Assembly (NCBI RefSeq): GCF_042432495.1
Contig: NZ_JBHLXC010000001.1
Span: forward strand, 618,489-682,488
From: Pseudochelatococcus lubricantis
GTDB taxonomy: Bacteria > Pseudomonadota > Alphaproteobacteria > Rhizobiales > Beijerinckiaceae
Reading direction: 5' to 3'
DNA length: 64,000 bases
Positions 33,091 through 42,001 of this stretch are shown one piece after another; position 1 is the first letter of the stretch; each line of letters opens with the position of its first letter. The notes below the pieces were generated by a model, which searched no databases, was not told the origin of the DNA, and saw only the letters and a list, made by a program, of their open reading frames with translations. The position numbers and the translations under genes were made by a program.

Positions 33091-33611
33091 TGGCCCTGTT
33101 CAGGAACGGCGCTTTCGTCGATGACGAATGGCAGTTCATCGGCGATGATGCGCCGGTCCCGCCCCACGGTTCCATCGTTCTGGGCAAGGAGCGCTATCTG
33201 GCGCAGCGCGCGGCCCTCATTGATCGCGAGGACCCGATCGGACTTGCGCTGCAGTCGGGAGAGACGCTCGACGGGCTGGAGCAGGACGTGCGCCGCTTCG
33301 CCGTGATCGTTCTGGAGATCCCGAAATACAACGACGGCCGCGCCTACTCGGCGGCCCGCATCCTGCGCGACCGCCTCGGTTATCGCGGCGAGCTGCGCGC
33401 GCGGGGCGACGTGCTGCGCGATCAGGTGAATGCCCTGCATCGATGCGGTTTCGACGCGCTCGATGTGAACCACGCGGGCACCATCGAGGCGCTGCGCACC
33501 GGCGCGGTCGTGTTCGTGCGCGAGCATTACCAGCCTGCATCTCTCGAAGGCGCGGAGGACGCACCGGGCGGCCTGCGCCGGCGGCTGCGCATTTCTCACG
33601 GCGACGCCTGA
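33090..33611 (+). CDS. DUF934 protein
   Basis: A 173-residue DUF934 family protein. FRNGAFVDDEWQFIGDD opens it, and the core has FAVIVLEIPKYNDGRAYS, ARILRDRLGYRGELRARGDVLRDQ (two adjacent blocks) and FVREHYQPASL. The family nearly always sits beside cysI and cysH in alpha- and betaproteobacteria and is sometimes described as an oxidoreductase, without proof. AAGGAG precedes the ATG, which shares one base with the cysH stop. Confidence 0.94.
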   Translation: MALFRNGAFVDDEWQFIGDDAPVPPHGSIVLGKERYLAQRAALIDREDPIGLALQSGETLDGLEQDVRRFAVIVLEIPKYNDGRAYSAARILRDRLGYRGELRARGDVLRDQVNALHRCGFDALDVNHAGTIEALRTGAVVFVREHYQPASLEGAEDAPGGLRRRLRISHGDA

Positions 33612-33660
33612 TTCAGGCGAACCGTTCTCAATTTCATCCGTGCAGGTACCAGGTTCTTCC

Positions 33661-34632
33661 ATGTTATCCACAGAGCCCCACAGCGGGGAAATTCCATCGG
33701 CAGCGCCAGCATCGGCAAAGGCGGGGAGCGGCCGCCTGTCGCCGCATCTCGCCTGGCTTGAGGCGCAATCGATCCACATCATCCGTGAGGTGGCGGCCGA
33801 GTTTCGCAAACCGGTGATGCTCTATTCCATCGGGAAGGACTCGGCCGTGATGCTGCATCTGGCGCGCAAGGCGTTCTTTCCGTCGAAACCGCCGTTCCCG
33901 CTGCTGCATGTCGACACGACGTGGAAATTTCGCGAGATGATTGCGTTTCGCGACGCGATGGCCGCGCACTACGACTGGGAACTGCTCGTCCACGTCAACG
34001 AGGAGGGCCTGCGCCGCGGCGTCAGTCCCTTCGCTTCCGGATCGGCCGTCCACACGCAGGTGATGAAGACGGAGGCGCTGAAACAGGCGCTCGACGCGGG
34101 CGGCTTTGATGCCGCCTTCGGCGGGGCACGGCGCGACGAAGAAAAGAGCCGCGCCAAGGAGCGTGTCTTCTCGCACCGCACCGCGAGCCATGCATGGGAC
34201 CCGCGCAACCAGCGCCCGGAGCTGTGGCATCTCTATAACACCCAGATCGCCAAGGGCGAATCGATGCGCGTGTTCCCGCTGTCCAATTGGACGGAGCGCG
34301 ACGTCTGGCACTATATCGCCGCCGAGAACATCCCGGTGGTGCCACTCTATTTCGCCGCGGAACGGCCGGTCGTCGAGCGCGACGGCGCCCTGATCATGGT
34401 CGACGACGAGCGCTTCCCTCTCCGGCCCGGCGAGCGGCCACAGCTGCGCACGGTTCGCTTCCGTACGCTGGGTTGCTACCCATTGACGGGCGCCATCCCC
34501 TCGCAGGCGCAAACGCTGGAGGACGTCATCGCCGAACTCGACTCGTCCTCGGTTTCCGAACGGCAAGGGCGCGTGATCGATCATGACGGCGGCGCCTCTA
34601 TGGAGCGCAAGAAACGTGAGGGATACTTCTGA
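33661..34632 (+). CDS. cysD: Sulfate adenylyltransferase subunit 2
   Basis: A 323-residue ATP-sulfurylase subunit making APS from sulfate and ATP. The PP motif is LYSIGKDSAVMLHLARKAF; HVDTTWKFREMI, FGGARRDEEKSRAKER and RTLGCYPLTGA are conserved. A low-complexity N-terminus of ~25 residues precedes the homologous part. ATG 33661 is the likely start; GTG 33640 is an alternative. The stop is immediately followed by the cysNC start codon (34633), as expected for a CysDN complex. Confidence 0.97.
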   Translation: MLSTEPHSGEIPSAAPASAKAGSGRLSPHLAWLEAQSIHIIREVAAEFRKPVMLYSIGKDSAVMLHLARKAFFPSKPPFPLLHVDTTWKFREMIAFRDAMAAHYDWELLVHVNEEGLRRGVSPFASGSAVHTQVMKTEALKQALDAGGFDAAFGGARRDEEKSRAKERVFSHRTASHAWDPRNQRPELWHLYNTQIAKGESMRVFPLSNWTERDVWHYIAAENIPVVPLYFAAERPVVERDGALIMVDDERFPLRPGERPQLRTVRFRTLGCYPLTGAIPSQAQTLEDVIAELDSSSVSERQGRVIDHDGGASMERKKREGYF

Positions 34633-36570
34633 ATGAGCGCCGTTCCCGCCATGCCACAGGCCGAATCTTCCACCGCCGGTCATCCGTCGTCCGGCGACGG
34701 GGCGCGCGGCCTGCTGCGCTTTCTCACCTGCGGTTCCGTCGATGACGGAAAATCCACGCTGATTGGCCGCCTGCTGTATGAAACGAGCGCGGTGTACGAC
34801 GATCAGCTCACCGCGCTGGCGGATGATTCGCGGCGCGTCGGCACCACGGGCGGGGATATCGACTTCGCGCTGTTGGTCGACGGGCTTGAGGCCGAGCGCG
34901 AACAGGGCATCACCATCGACGTCGCCTATCGCTATTTCTCGACAGCGCGCCGGTCGTTCATCGTCGCCGACACGCCCGGTCACGAACAGTACACGCGCAA
35001 CATGGCGACAGGCGCCTCTAACGCCGATCTCGCGATCCTGCTGATCGACGCCCGCAAGGGCCTGCTGACCCAGACGCGCCGGCATAGCGTCATCGTCTCC
35101 CTGCTCGGCATCCGCCACGTGGTGCTCGCCATCAACAAGATCGACCTCGTCGGCTTCGACGAGAAGCGGTTCAACGACATCGTCGCCGATTATCGTGTGT
35201 TTGCCGAAAAGCTCGGCTTTCTCGGAATCGAGGCTATTCCGCTGTCGGCGCGGTTCGGCGACAACATTTCTACGCCCAGCATTTCCACGCCGTGGTACAA
35301 GGGGCCGACGCTCCTCGGCCACCTCGAAACCATCGACGTCCGGGAAGCCGGGGACGATGGCCCGTTCCGTTTTCCTGTGCAATGGGTCAACCGGCCCAAT
35401 CTCGATTTTCGCGGATTCTCCGGCACGGTGGCTGGCGGGCGCGTCAGGGTGGGTGACGCGGTCGTGGCCGCCGGCTCCGGCAAGACAAGCCAGGTCGCGC
35501 GCATCGTGACCTTCGACGGCGACCGCCCGGAGGCACGGTCGGGTGACGCCATCACGCTGGTGCTCGAGGACGAGATCGACGCGCCGCGCGGGGAGGTCTT
35601 CGCCGCTACGAAACATCGTCCGATCGTCGCTACGCGCCTCGCCGCACGCCTCGTATGGATGGCGGATGAGATGCTGGTGCCAGGGCGCTCCTACAATCTC
35701 AAGATCGGCACGCGCGTGGTACCGGCGACGGTGCGCGCCATCCGCCATTATCTCGATGTCGAGACCCTGGCGGAGGTGCCGGTCGTGTCGCTTGGCCTCA
35801 ACGCCATCGGCCTCGTCGAGATCGAGACGCTTGTGCCCGTTGCCTTCGACCCCTACGCGGAAAATCACCAGACGGGCGCTTTCATTCTCATCGACCGTTT
35901 CAACAACGCGACAGTCGCCGCGGGAATGGTCGCGCAACCGCTCGGCGCGACGAACGTGTACCGTCACGGGTTCGACGTGGACCGCGCCGCGCGCGCCGCC
36001 ATCAAGCACCAGCGCCCGCTGGTGCTGTGGTTCACGGGATTGCCGGGCTCCGGCAAATCGACCATCGCCAATCTCGTGGAGGCGAAGCTCAACGCGCTTG
36101 GCCGCCATACCATGACGCTCGATGGCGACAGCCTGCGGCAGGGACTGAATGCCGATCTCGGTTTCGACCCACCCTCGCGCACGGAGAACATTCGCCGCGT
36201 CGGCGAGGTCGCTCGGCTGATGACGGAAGCGGGCCTCGTGGTGCTGTGCGCCTTCGTTTCGCCCTTCCGCGCCGACCGTGACAGGCTGCGCGAGCGCTTT
36301 GCGCCCGACGAATTCGTCGAAATCTTTGTCGACGCGCCGCCTGACCTGTGTGCCGAGCGTGACCCGAAGGGCCTTTATGCACAGGCAAAAGAGGGCAAGA
36401 TAGCTGCCTTTACCGGCATCGGCCAGGAATACGAGCCACCACTGAAGCCCGACCTTCACCTGGACGCCTCGCTGCCCGATCCCGAAGCGCTGGCGAACCA
36501 GGTCGTGGAAAAGGTCGAGACGCTGCTTCTGGGGGCTGAGTTGTCAGCCGAGACGTCCGCCGGACTGTAA
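34633..36570 (+). CDS. cysNC: Bifunctional sulfate adenylyltransferase subunit 1 / APS kinase
   Basis: A 645-residue fusion (NodQ-like). Residues ~25-440 are the GTPase CysN (GSVDDGKST, DTPGHEQYTRNMATGAS, AINKIDLVG). Residues ~450-640 are APS kinase CysC (FTGLPGSGKSTIAN, DGDSLRQGLNADLGF). CysN uses GTP hydrolysis to drive APS formation with CysD; CysC makes PAPS for sulfation. Because CysH here is an APS-type reductase, the kinase is probably for PAPS-dependent sulfotransfer or for APS homeostasis. It ends the operon; a 13-bp palindrome follows 44 bases later. Confidence 0.97.
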   Translation: MSAVPAMPQAESSTAGHPSSGDGARGLLRFLTCGSVDDGKSTLIGRLLYETSAVYDDQLTALADDSRRVGTTGGDIDFALLVDGLEAEREQGITIDVAYRYFSTARRSFIVADTPGHEQYTRNMATGASNADLAILLIDARKGLLTQTRRHSVIVSLLGIRHVVLAINKIDLVGFDEKRFNDIVADYRVFAEKLGFLGIEAIPLSARFGDNISTPSISTPWYKGPTLLGHLETIDVREAGDDGPFRFPVQWVNRPNLDFRGFSGTVAGGRVRVGDAVVAAGSGKTSQVARIVTFDGDRPEARSGDAITLVLEDEIDAPRGEVFAATKHRPIVATRLAARLVWMADEMLVPGRSYNLKIGTRVVPATVRAIRHYLDVETLAEVPVVSLGLNAIGLVEIETLVPVAFDPYAENHQTGAFILIDRFNNATVAAGMVAQPLGATNVYRHGFDVDRAARAAIKHQRPLVLWFTGLPGSGKSTIANLVEAKLNALGRHTMTLDGDSLRQGLNADLGFDPPSRTENIRRVGEVARLMTEAGLVVLCAFVSPFRADRDRLRERFAPDEFVEIFVDAPPDLCAERDPKGLYAQAKEGKIAAFTGIGQEYEPPLKPDLHLDASLPDPEALANQVVEKVETLLLGAELSAETSAGL

Positions 36571-36614
36571 CGGCCGTCGAGGGGCGTCAAGCCGATATCT
36601 GCAACAATTTTTGT

Positions 36615-36641
36615 GGCCGGCGCATGCGGCATGCGCCGGCC
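36615..36641. repeat. 13-bp near-perfect palindrome after cysNC
   Basis: GGCCGGCGCATGC, a single G, then GCATGCGCCGGCC. On RNA it would form a very stable stem, allowing a loop of a few bases. A T-run lies 5' rather than 3' of it, so it is not a standard intrinsic terminator for cysNC, although that is its natural place. Confidence 0.65.
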
Positions 36642-36678
36642 GACCATTCCGTATGAGCATTCTTCCCGCATGGCATCC

Positions 36679-36704
36679 CTTATCCGCGTTTCATTGCGGA
36701 TAAG
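36679..36704. repeat. 9-bp inverted repeat upstream of the recA SOS box
   Basis: CTTATCCGC, eight bases, GCGGATAAG: perfect arms. It ends four bases before the LexA box. It could end upstream transcription or be a second regulatory site. Confidence 0.5.
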
Positions 36705-36707
36705 TTG

Positions 36708-36722
36708 GAACATAAAAAGAAC
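36708..36722. promoter_or_regulatory. LexA (SOS) box of recA
   Basis: GAAC-ATAAAAA-GAAC, which is the direct-repeat SOS box of alphaproteobacteria (GTTC-N7-GTTC on the other strand). It is 78 bases before the recA start codon. LexA bound here should repress recA until DNA damage. Confidence 0.88.
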
Positions 36723-36799
36723 TTGTGCGCAAGAACAAAATATGTACCATATCCGGTGCGCGTTGAAATTCGCGGTGGGGTGCCATAAGGAATAGCGTC

Positions 36800-37885
36800 A
36801 TGTCAAAAGCCGATTTGCGACTCGTGGAAGGTAGCTCGATGGACAAGACAAAGGCGCTCGACGCCGCGCTGGCGCAGATTGAACGGGCGTTCGGCAAGGG
36901 CTCGATCATGCGGCTCGGCAAGGCGCAGGACCGGGTCGAGATCGAGACCGTGTCGACGGGCTCGCTTGGCCTCGATATCGCGCTCGGCGTCGGCGGCCTG
37001 CCGCGCGGCCGCATCATCGAGATTTTCGGCCCTGAGTCATCGGGCAAGACGACGTTGGCGCTTCATACCGTCGCGGAGGCTCAGAAACGCGGTGGCACCT
37101 GCGCGTTCATCGATGCCGAACATGCGCTCGATCCGATCTACGCGCGCAAGCTCGGCGTCAGCCTTGACGATCTTCTGATATCTCAGCCCGATACCGGCGA
37201 GCAGGCGCTCGAAATCTGCGATACGCTGGTGCGCTCGGGCGCGATCGAGGTGCTCGTCGTCGATTCGGTGGCGGCGCTGACGCCGCGCGCGGAGATTGAA
37301 GGCGAGATGGGCGACATGCAGCCGGGCCTCCAGGCGCGTCTGATGAGCCAGGCGCTGCGCAAGCTCACCGCATCCATTTCGCGCTCCAACACGATGGTAA
37401 TCTTCATCAACCAGATCCGCATGAAGATAGGCGTCATGTACGGTTCTCCCGAGACGACGACCGGCGGCAATGCCCTGAAGTTCTATGCCTCGGTGCGTCT
37501 CGATATCCGGCGCATCGGCTCCATCAAGGACCGCGAGGAGGTCGTCGGCAACGCGACGCGCGTCAAGGTCGTCAAGAACAAGGTGGCGCCGCCCTTCAAG
37601 CAGGTCGAGTTCGACATCATGTATGGTGAAGGGGTGTCCAAGCTTGGCGAACTGCTCGATCTCGGCGTGAAGGGCGGCATCGTCGACAAGTCGGGCGCGT
37701 GGTTTTCCTACGACAGTCAGCGACTGGGGCAGGGGCGCGAGAACGCGAAACAGTTTCTCAAGAGCAATCCTGAAGTCGCAGACAGGATCGAGGCGGCCAT
37801 CCGCCAGAACTCGACAGTGCTGGCGGATCGTATTCTCGAAAACGTCGATCCGTCGACTGAGGATGCCGATGAGGGTGCCGGCTGA
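36800..37885 (+). CDS. recA: Recombinase RecA
   Basis: A 361-residue recombinase that forms filaments on single-stranded DNA, exchanges strands, and promotes LexA self-cleavage. The Walker A motif is GPESSGKTTLALH; LVVDSVAALTPRAEIEGEMG and NQIRMKIGVMYGSPETTTGG are the signature regions (the last given as two halves). The C-terminus is acidic (TEDADEGAG). AAGGA lies before the ATG. Single-gene unit under the SOS box at 36708; alaS follows 250 bases downstream. Confidence 0.99.
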   Translation: MSKADLRLVEGSSMDKTKALDAALAQIERAFGKGSIMRLGKAQDRVEIETVSTGSLGLDIALGVGGLPRGRIIEIFGPESSGKTTLALHTVAEAQKRGGTCAFIDAEHALDPIYARKLGVSLDDLLISQPDTGEQALEICDTLVRSGAIEVLVVDSVAALTPRAEIEGEMGDMQPGLQARLMSQALRKLTASISRSNTMVIFINQIRMKIGVMYGSPETTTGGNALKFYASVRLDIRRIGSIKDREEVVGNATRVKVVKNKVAPPFKQVEFDIMYGEGVSKLGELLDLGVKGGIVDKSGAWFSYDSQRLGQGRENAKQFLKSNPEVADRIEAAIRQNSTVLADRILENVDPSTEDADEGAG

Positions 37886-38135
37886 TATAGCGGCCGGAAG
37901 ATGCCGCATCCGTTTCTAAAAAATGCCGCGCATGCGCTTTTCCGGATTTCCAAACGTATGAAATCCCGATAGTCAAGGCTTTTGCGGGACGCCATCCTGC
38001 CTGTCGAACCGGGTTGCGGGCCTTGCCGCCAGCGTCTATGCCGGTTGGACGGCGGGCGATGGCGATGCCGGGAGTTCGGAATGGCGACGGATCGCTTGTG
38101 CAGCACGTCCGTCCCAGGGGTCAGGCAGGGCGTAA

Positions 38136-40787
38136 ATGAGCGGTGTAAACGAGATTCGGTCCACTTTTCTTGATTATTTCGCGGCCAACAGCCACGAGGC
38201 CGTGCCGTCGAGTCCTCTTGTGCCGCGCAACGATCCGACCCTGCTGTTCACCAACGCAGGCATGGTTCCGTTCAAGAACGTCTTCACGGGGGCGGAGAAG
38301 CGACCCTACTCGCGGGCCGTCAGCGCGCAGAAGTGCGTGCGCGCGGGCGGCAAGCACAATGATCTCGACAATGTCGGCTATACTGCCCGCCATCATACCT
38401 TTTTCGAGATGCTCGGGAATTTTTCGTTTGGCGACTACTTCAAGGAGACCGCCATCGAACTTGCCTGGAAGCTCGTGACGCGCGAATTCGGCTTGCCCGA
38501 AAAAAAGCTGCTGGTTACCGTCTTCGCGGAGGACGACGAGGCCGCTGATCTGTGGAAGAGGATTGCCGGCCTGCCGGATGACAGGATCATCCGCATCGCG
38601 ACCTCGGACAATTTCTGGTCGATGGGGGATACCGGCCCTTGCGGTCCCTGTTCCGAGATTTTCTACGATCACGGCGAGCATATTCCAGGCGGCCCGCCTG
38701 GCAGCCCCGATGAGGATGGCGACCGGTTCATCGAGATCTGGAATCTCGTGTTTATGCAGTACGATCAGGTCAGTCCCGGCCAGAGACTGCTGTTGCCGCG
38801 TCCGTCCATCGATACGGGAATGGGCCTTGAGCGTATTTCCGCGGTGCTCCAGGGCACGCACGACAACTACGCCACTGATCTGATGCGCGCGCTGATCGAG
38901 GCGGTGGCCAATGCCACCGGCGTCGATCCCGATGGTCCTCAGGCTGTCAGCCATCGCGTAATCGCCGATCACCTGCGGGCTTCGGCTTTTCTGGTGGCGG
39001 ACGGCGTGTTGCCCTCGAACGAGGGACGCGGCTATGTCGTGCGCCGCATCATGCGTCGTGCCATGCGCCATGCGGAACTCCTCGGTGCGCGGGAGCCGCT
39101 GATGTGGCGGCTCGTGCCGGCGCTGGTGCGCCAGATGGGGCAGGCGTATCCCGAACTCGTACGCGCCGAGTCGTTGATCGTCGAGACGCTGCATCTGGAA
39201 GAGAAGCGTTTTCGCAAGACGCTGGAGCGCGGTCTGGCAATGCTGGATTCGGCGACAGAGTCTCTTTCGGCGGGAGACCGGTTGCCGGGAGAAGTGGCGT
39301 TCACCCTTTACGATACCTACGGTTTTCCGCTCGACCTGACGCAGGACGCATTGCGCCCCCGCGGCGTTTCTGTCGATAACGAGGGCTTCGAGGCCGCGAT
39401 GGCGCGTCAGCGTGAACTCGCCCGTGCGGCTTGGGCGGGATCGGGCGAGGCGGCGACGGAGACGTTGTGGTTTTCCCTCAGGGATCGTGTCGGCTCGACG
39501 GAATTTCTCGGCTATGATGTTGATTCGGCTGAGGGAATCATCACAGCTCTGGTCAAGGACGGCGTCGAGGTCACCTCTCTGGGTGCCGGGGAGGAAGGGC
39601 TCCTCCTTGTCAACCAGACACCGTTCTACGCTGAATCGGGCGGGCAAGTCGGAGATACCGGTAGCCTCTCGGGGGCAAATGTCAGCGCCGATATCCTCGG
39701 CACGTCGAAGAAACTTGGCGATGTCTTCGTGCACAGGGTGAGCGTCAAGGAAGGTGAACTGGCGCCTGGCGTCGCGGTGGAACTCATCGTGGACAGCGCT
39801 CGCCGCCGTGCTATTCGCGCCAATCATTCGGCGACGCACTTGCTGCACGAGGCGCTGCGTGAGATCTTGGGGGATCACGTGGCTCAAAAGGGATCGCTGG
39901 TGGCGCCGGATCGCCTGCGCTTCGATTTCAGCCATCCCGGCCCGATCAGTGCCGACGAGCTTCGGCAGATCGAGGATCTTGCCAACACAGTAGTTCTGCG
40001 CAACGAACCCGTGGAGACGCGCCTGATGGCGGTTGACGAGGCGATCGAAAGCGGAGCGCGGGCGCTGTTCGGCGAAAAGTACGGCGACGAGGTTCGCGTC
40101 GTCTCCATGGGCACGCGCCCGGAGGCCGGCGGGAGAGTTTTCTCCATTGAGCTGTGCGGTGGCACGCATGTGACGCGGACGGGCGATATCGGTCTGGTGC
40201 GTATTGTATCGGAAAGTGCTGTCGCTTCGGGCGTCCGCCGGATCGAAGCGATGACAGCCGAGGGCGCGCGTCGGCAACTCGTGGCTGAAAGTGAGTTGCT
40301 GCATGGCCTTGCCGATTTGTTGCGTACGCCCATGAATGAGGCTGGCGCCCGTCTTGAGGCGCTTGTCGAGGAACGGCGCAAGCTTGAGCGGGAGCTGGCG
40401 GAGGCGCGCCGGAAGCTGGCATTGGGCGGCGATAATGCGGCGGAGGCACCTGTGCAGGAAATCGGCGGCACGCGGCTTCTGGCCCGCGTGGTGTCGGGCA
40501 TCGAGACGAAGGACCTCAAGAGCCTTGCCGATGACGCCAGAAAGCGTGTTGGTTCGGGGGTTGTCGCCATCGTCGGCATCGCCGATGACGGCAAGGCAGG
40601 CATCGTGGTCGGCGTTACGCCTGATGTCAGCGATCGCTTCGACGCGGTCGCGCTGGTGAGAATCGGTGCGGAGCAACTCGGTGGCAAGGGTGGCGGTGGA
40701 CGCCGTGATCTTGCACAGGCCGGCGGCCCGGACGGCGATCATGCTCAGGCCGCGCTCGATGCGATCGCGGCGGTGATCGCCGGTTGA
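38136..40787 (+). CDS. alaS: Alanine--tRNA ligase
   Basis: An 883-residue class II synthetase charging tRNA-Ala. The N-terminal TFLDYFAANSH-like opening, motif 2 region, and FTNAGMVPFKNVFTG are standard. The editing domain has the zinc ligands HSATHLLHEALRE and CGGTHVTRTGDIG. The C-Ala domain ends with GGKGGGGRRDLAQAGG. A coiled stretch around ERRKLERELAEARRKLALG links editing and C-Ala domains. The length is normal. Order recA, alaS is common in alphaproteobacteria. Confidence 0.98.
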   Translation: MSGVNEIRSTFLDYFAANSHEAVPSSPLVPRNDPTLLFTNAGMVPFKNVFTGAEKRPYSRAVSAQKCVRAGGKHNDLDNVGYTARHHTFFEMLGNFSFGDYFKETAIELAWKLVTREFGLPEKKLLVTVFAEDDEAADLWKRIAGLPDDRIIRIATSDNFWSMGDTGPCGPCSEIFYDHGEHIPGGPPGSPDEDGDRFIEIWNLVFMQYDQVSPGQRLLLPRPSIDTGMGLERISAVLQGTHDNYATDLMRALIEAVANATGVDPDGPQAVSHRVIADHLRASAFLVADGVLPSNEGRGYVVRRIMRRAMRHAELLGAREPLMWRLVPALVRQMGQAYPELVRAESLIVETLHLEEKRFRKTLERGLAMLDSATESLSAGDRLPGEVAFTLYDTYGFPLDLTQDALRPRGVSVDNEGFEAAMARQRELARAAWAGSGEAATETLWFSLRDRVGSTEFLGYDVDSAEGIITALVKDGVEVTSLGAGEEGLLLVNQTPFYAESGGQVGDTGSLSGANVSADILGTSKKLGDVFVHRVSVKEGELAPGVAVELIVDSARRRAIRANHSATHLLHEALREILGDHVAQKGSLVAPDRLRFDFSHPGPISADELRQIEDLANTVVLRNEPVETRLMAVDEAIESGARALFGEKYGDEVRVVSMGTRPEAGGRVFSIELCGGTHVTRTGDIGLVRIVSESAVASGVRRIEAMTAEGARRQLVAESELLHGLADLLRTPMNEAGARLEALVEERRKLERELAEARRKLALGGDNAAEAPVQEIGGTRLLARVVSGIETKDLKSLADDARKRVGSGVVAIVGIADDGKAGIVVGVTPDVSDRFDAVALVRIGAEQLGGKGGGGRRDLAQAGGPDGDHAQAALDAIAAVIAG

Positions 40788-40934
40788 TCCGGTTGTGCGG
40801 CCGAACGGGGTAGAAGAGGAGTCGGGAACGGCTCTGCGCACCCGGTTTGCAGAAAGCCTTTCCGAATTGGAATTCCGAGGCGCTCGGGGTCCGACGTGAT
40901 TGGTGAAGATTCGGAGTTGGGGGCGGTGGCAGGC

Positions 40935-41888
40935 ATGGCGATAGCATTGACATTTCCGGGGCAGGGTAGCCAGACGCCGGGTATGGGCAAGTCTTTGGCA
41001 GAGAATTTTGCTGTCGCGCGTCGGGTGTTCGAGGAGGTGGACGACGCACTCGGGCAGCATCTGAGCCAGGTGATCTGGGAGGGGCCGGCCGATGAATTGT
41101 CGCTCACGGTTAACACCCAACCGGCCCTGATGGCGGTCAGCCTTGCAGTGGTGCGGGTACTGGAAAGCGAAAGCGATCTCGACGTCGCCGAGGACGTTGC
41201 CTTCGTCGCCGGTCATTCCCTCGGCGAGTATTCGGCGCTCGCGGCCGCCGGCGCCCTGACGCTTGCCGATACCGCGCGCCTGCTGCGTGTCCGTGGCGAA
41301 GCGATGCAACAGGCGGTTCCCGTGGGCGAAGGCGCCATGGCGGCGCTGCTCGGGCTGGAGTTCAAGGAGGCTTCGGCCATCGCACAAGAGGCTGCGCAGC
41401 AGGATGTATGCGCGGCCGCCAATGATAACGGTCCGGGACAGGTCGTGGTCTCCGGCCACGTCGCCGCCGTCAACCGCGCCATCGCGATCGCGCAGGCGCG
41501 GGGCGCCAAGCGGGCGATCCTGCTGCCCGTGTCGGCACCTTTCCATTGCCCGTTGATGCAGCCAGCGGCGGAGCGCATGCGCGCCGCACTCGCGTCCGTC
41601 AGCATGACGGATCCGCTAGTGCCCGTATTCGCCAATGTGCTCGCCGCGCCCATTTCCAGTCCGGCCGATATCCGCGATGCGCTTGTCGCGCAGGTGACGG
41701 GCACAGTTCGCTGGCGCGAGAGTGTGACCGCCATGGCGCAGGAAGGGGTGGACGCATTCATCGAACTTGGCGCCGGCAAGGTGTTGACCGGCCTCGCCAA
41801 GCGGATCGCGCCAACCGCGCGAGGGCTTGCCGTCGGCGCGCCGGACGATATCGCCGGTTTTCTGTCGATCCTCGCGTTGGCGCGTTAG
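40935..41888 (+). CDS. fabD: Malonyl-CoA:ACP transacylase
   Basis: A 317-residue enzyme moving malonyl from CoA to ACP to feed fatty acid elongation. FPGQGSQTPGMGK opens it; the catalytic serine is in GHSLGEYSALAAAG, and the catalytic His is in PVSAPFHCPLM. I start at ATG 40935, directly before the conserved MAIALTFPGQGSQ, with GGGGGCGG upstream. It begins the fatty acid block fabD, fabG, acpP, fabF. Confidence 0.97.
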   Translation: MAIALTFPGQGSQTPGMGKSLAENFAVARRVFEEVDDALGQHLSQVIWEGPADELSLTVNTQPALMAVSLAVVRVLESESDLDVAEDVAFVAGHSLGEYSALAAAGALTLADTARLLRVRGEAMQQAVPVGEGAMAALLGLEFKEASAIAQEAAQQDVCAAANDNGPGQVVVSGHVAAVNRAIAIAQARGAKRAILLPVSAPFHCPLMQPAAERMRAALASVSMTDPLVPVFANVLAAPISSPADIRDALVAQVTGTVRWRESVTAMAQEGVDAFIELGAGKVLTGLAKRIAPTARGLAVGAPDDIAGFLSILALAR

Positions 41889-42001
41889 AACTGCTGGCAA
41901 GAGACGGGGCTGCGTTGTTGTTCTAACGAGTTGTTTATGCGTCAGATTTCGTTGGAAATTGGTAGCCGCTTCCCGAAATGACGCTCCAAGGGAGAAGAAC
42001 C

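Noticed and set aside
33664..36459. A 931-codon minus-strand frame over cysD and cysNC
   Set aside because: Antisense to two genes with intact catalytic motifs; no recognisable domain.
36615..36641. Intrinsic terminator of cysNC
   Set aside because: The stem is good but no U-tract follows on the plus strand; the T-run is on the wrong side.
38121..41546. A 1141-codon minus-strand frame over alaS and fabD
   Set aside because: It mirrors the codon pattern of two well-supported plus-strand genes and has the Arg/His-rich composition of antisense frames in GC-rich DNA.
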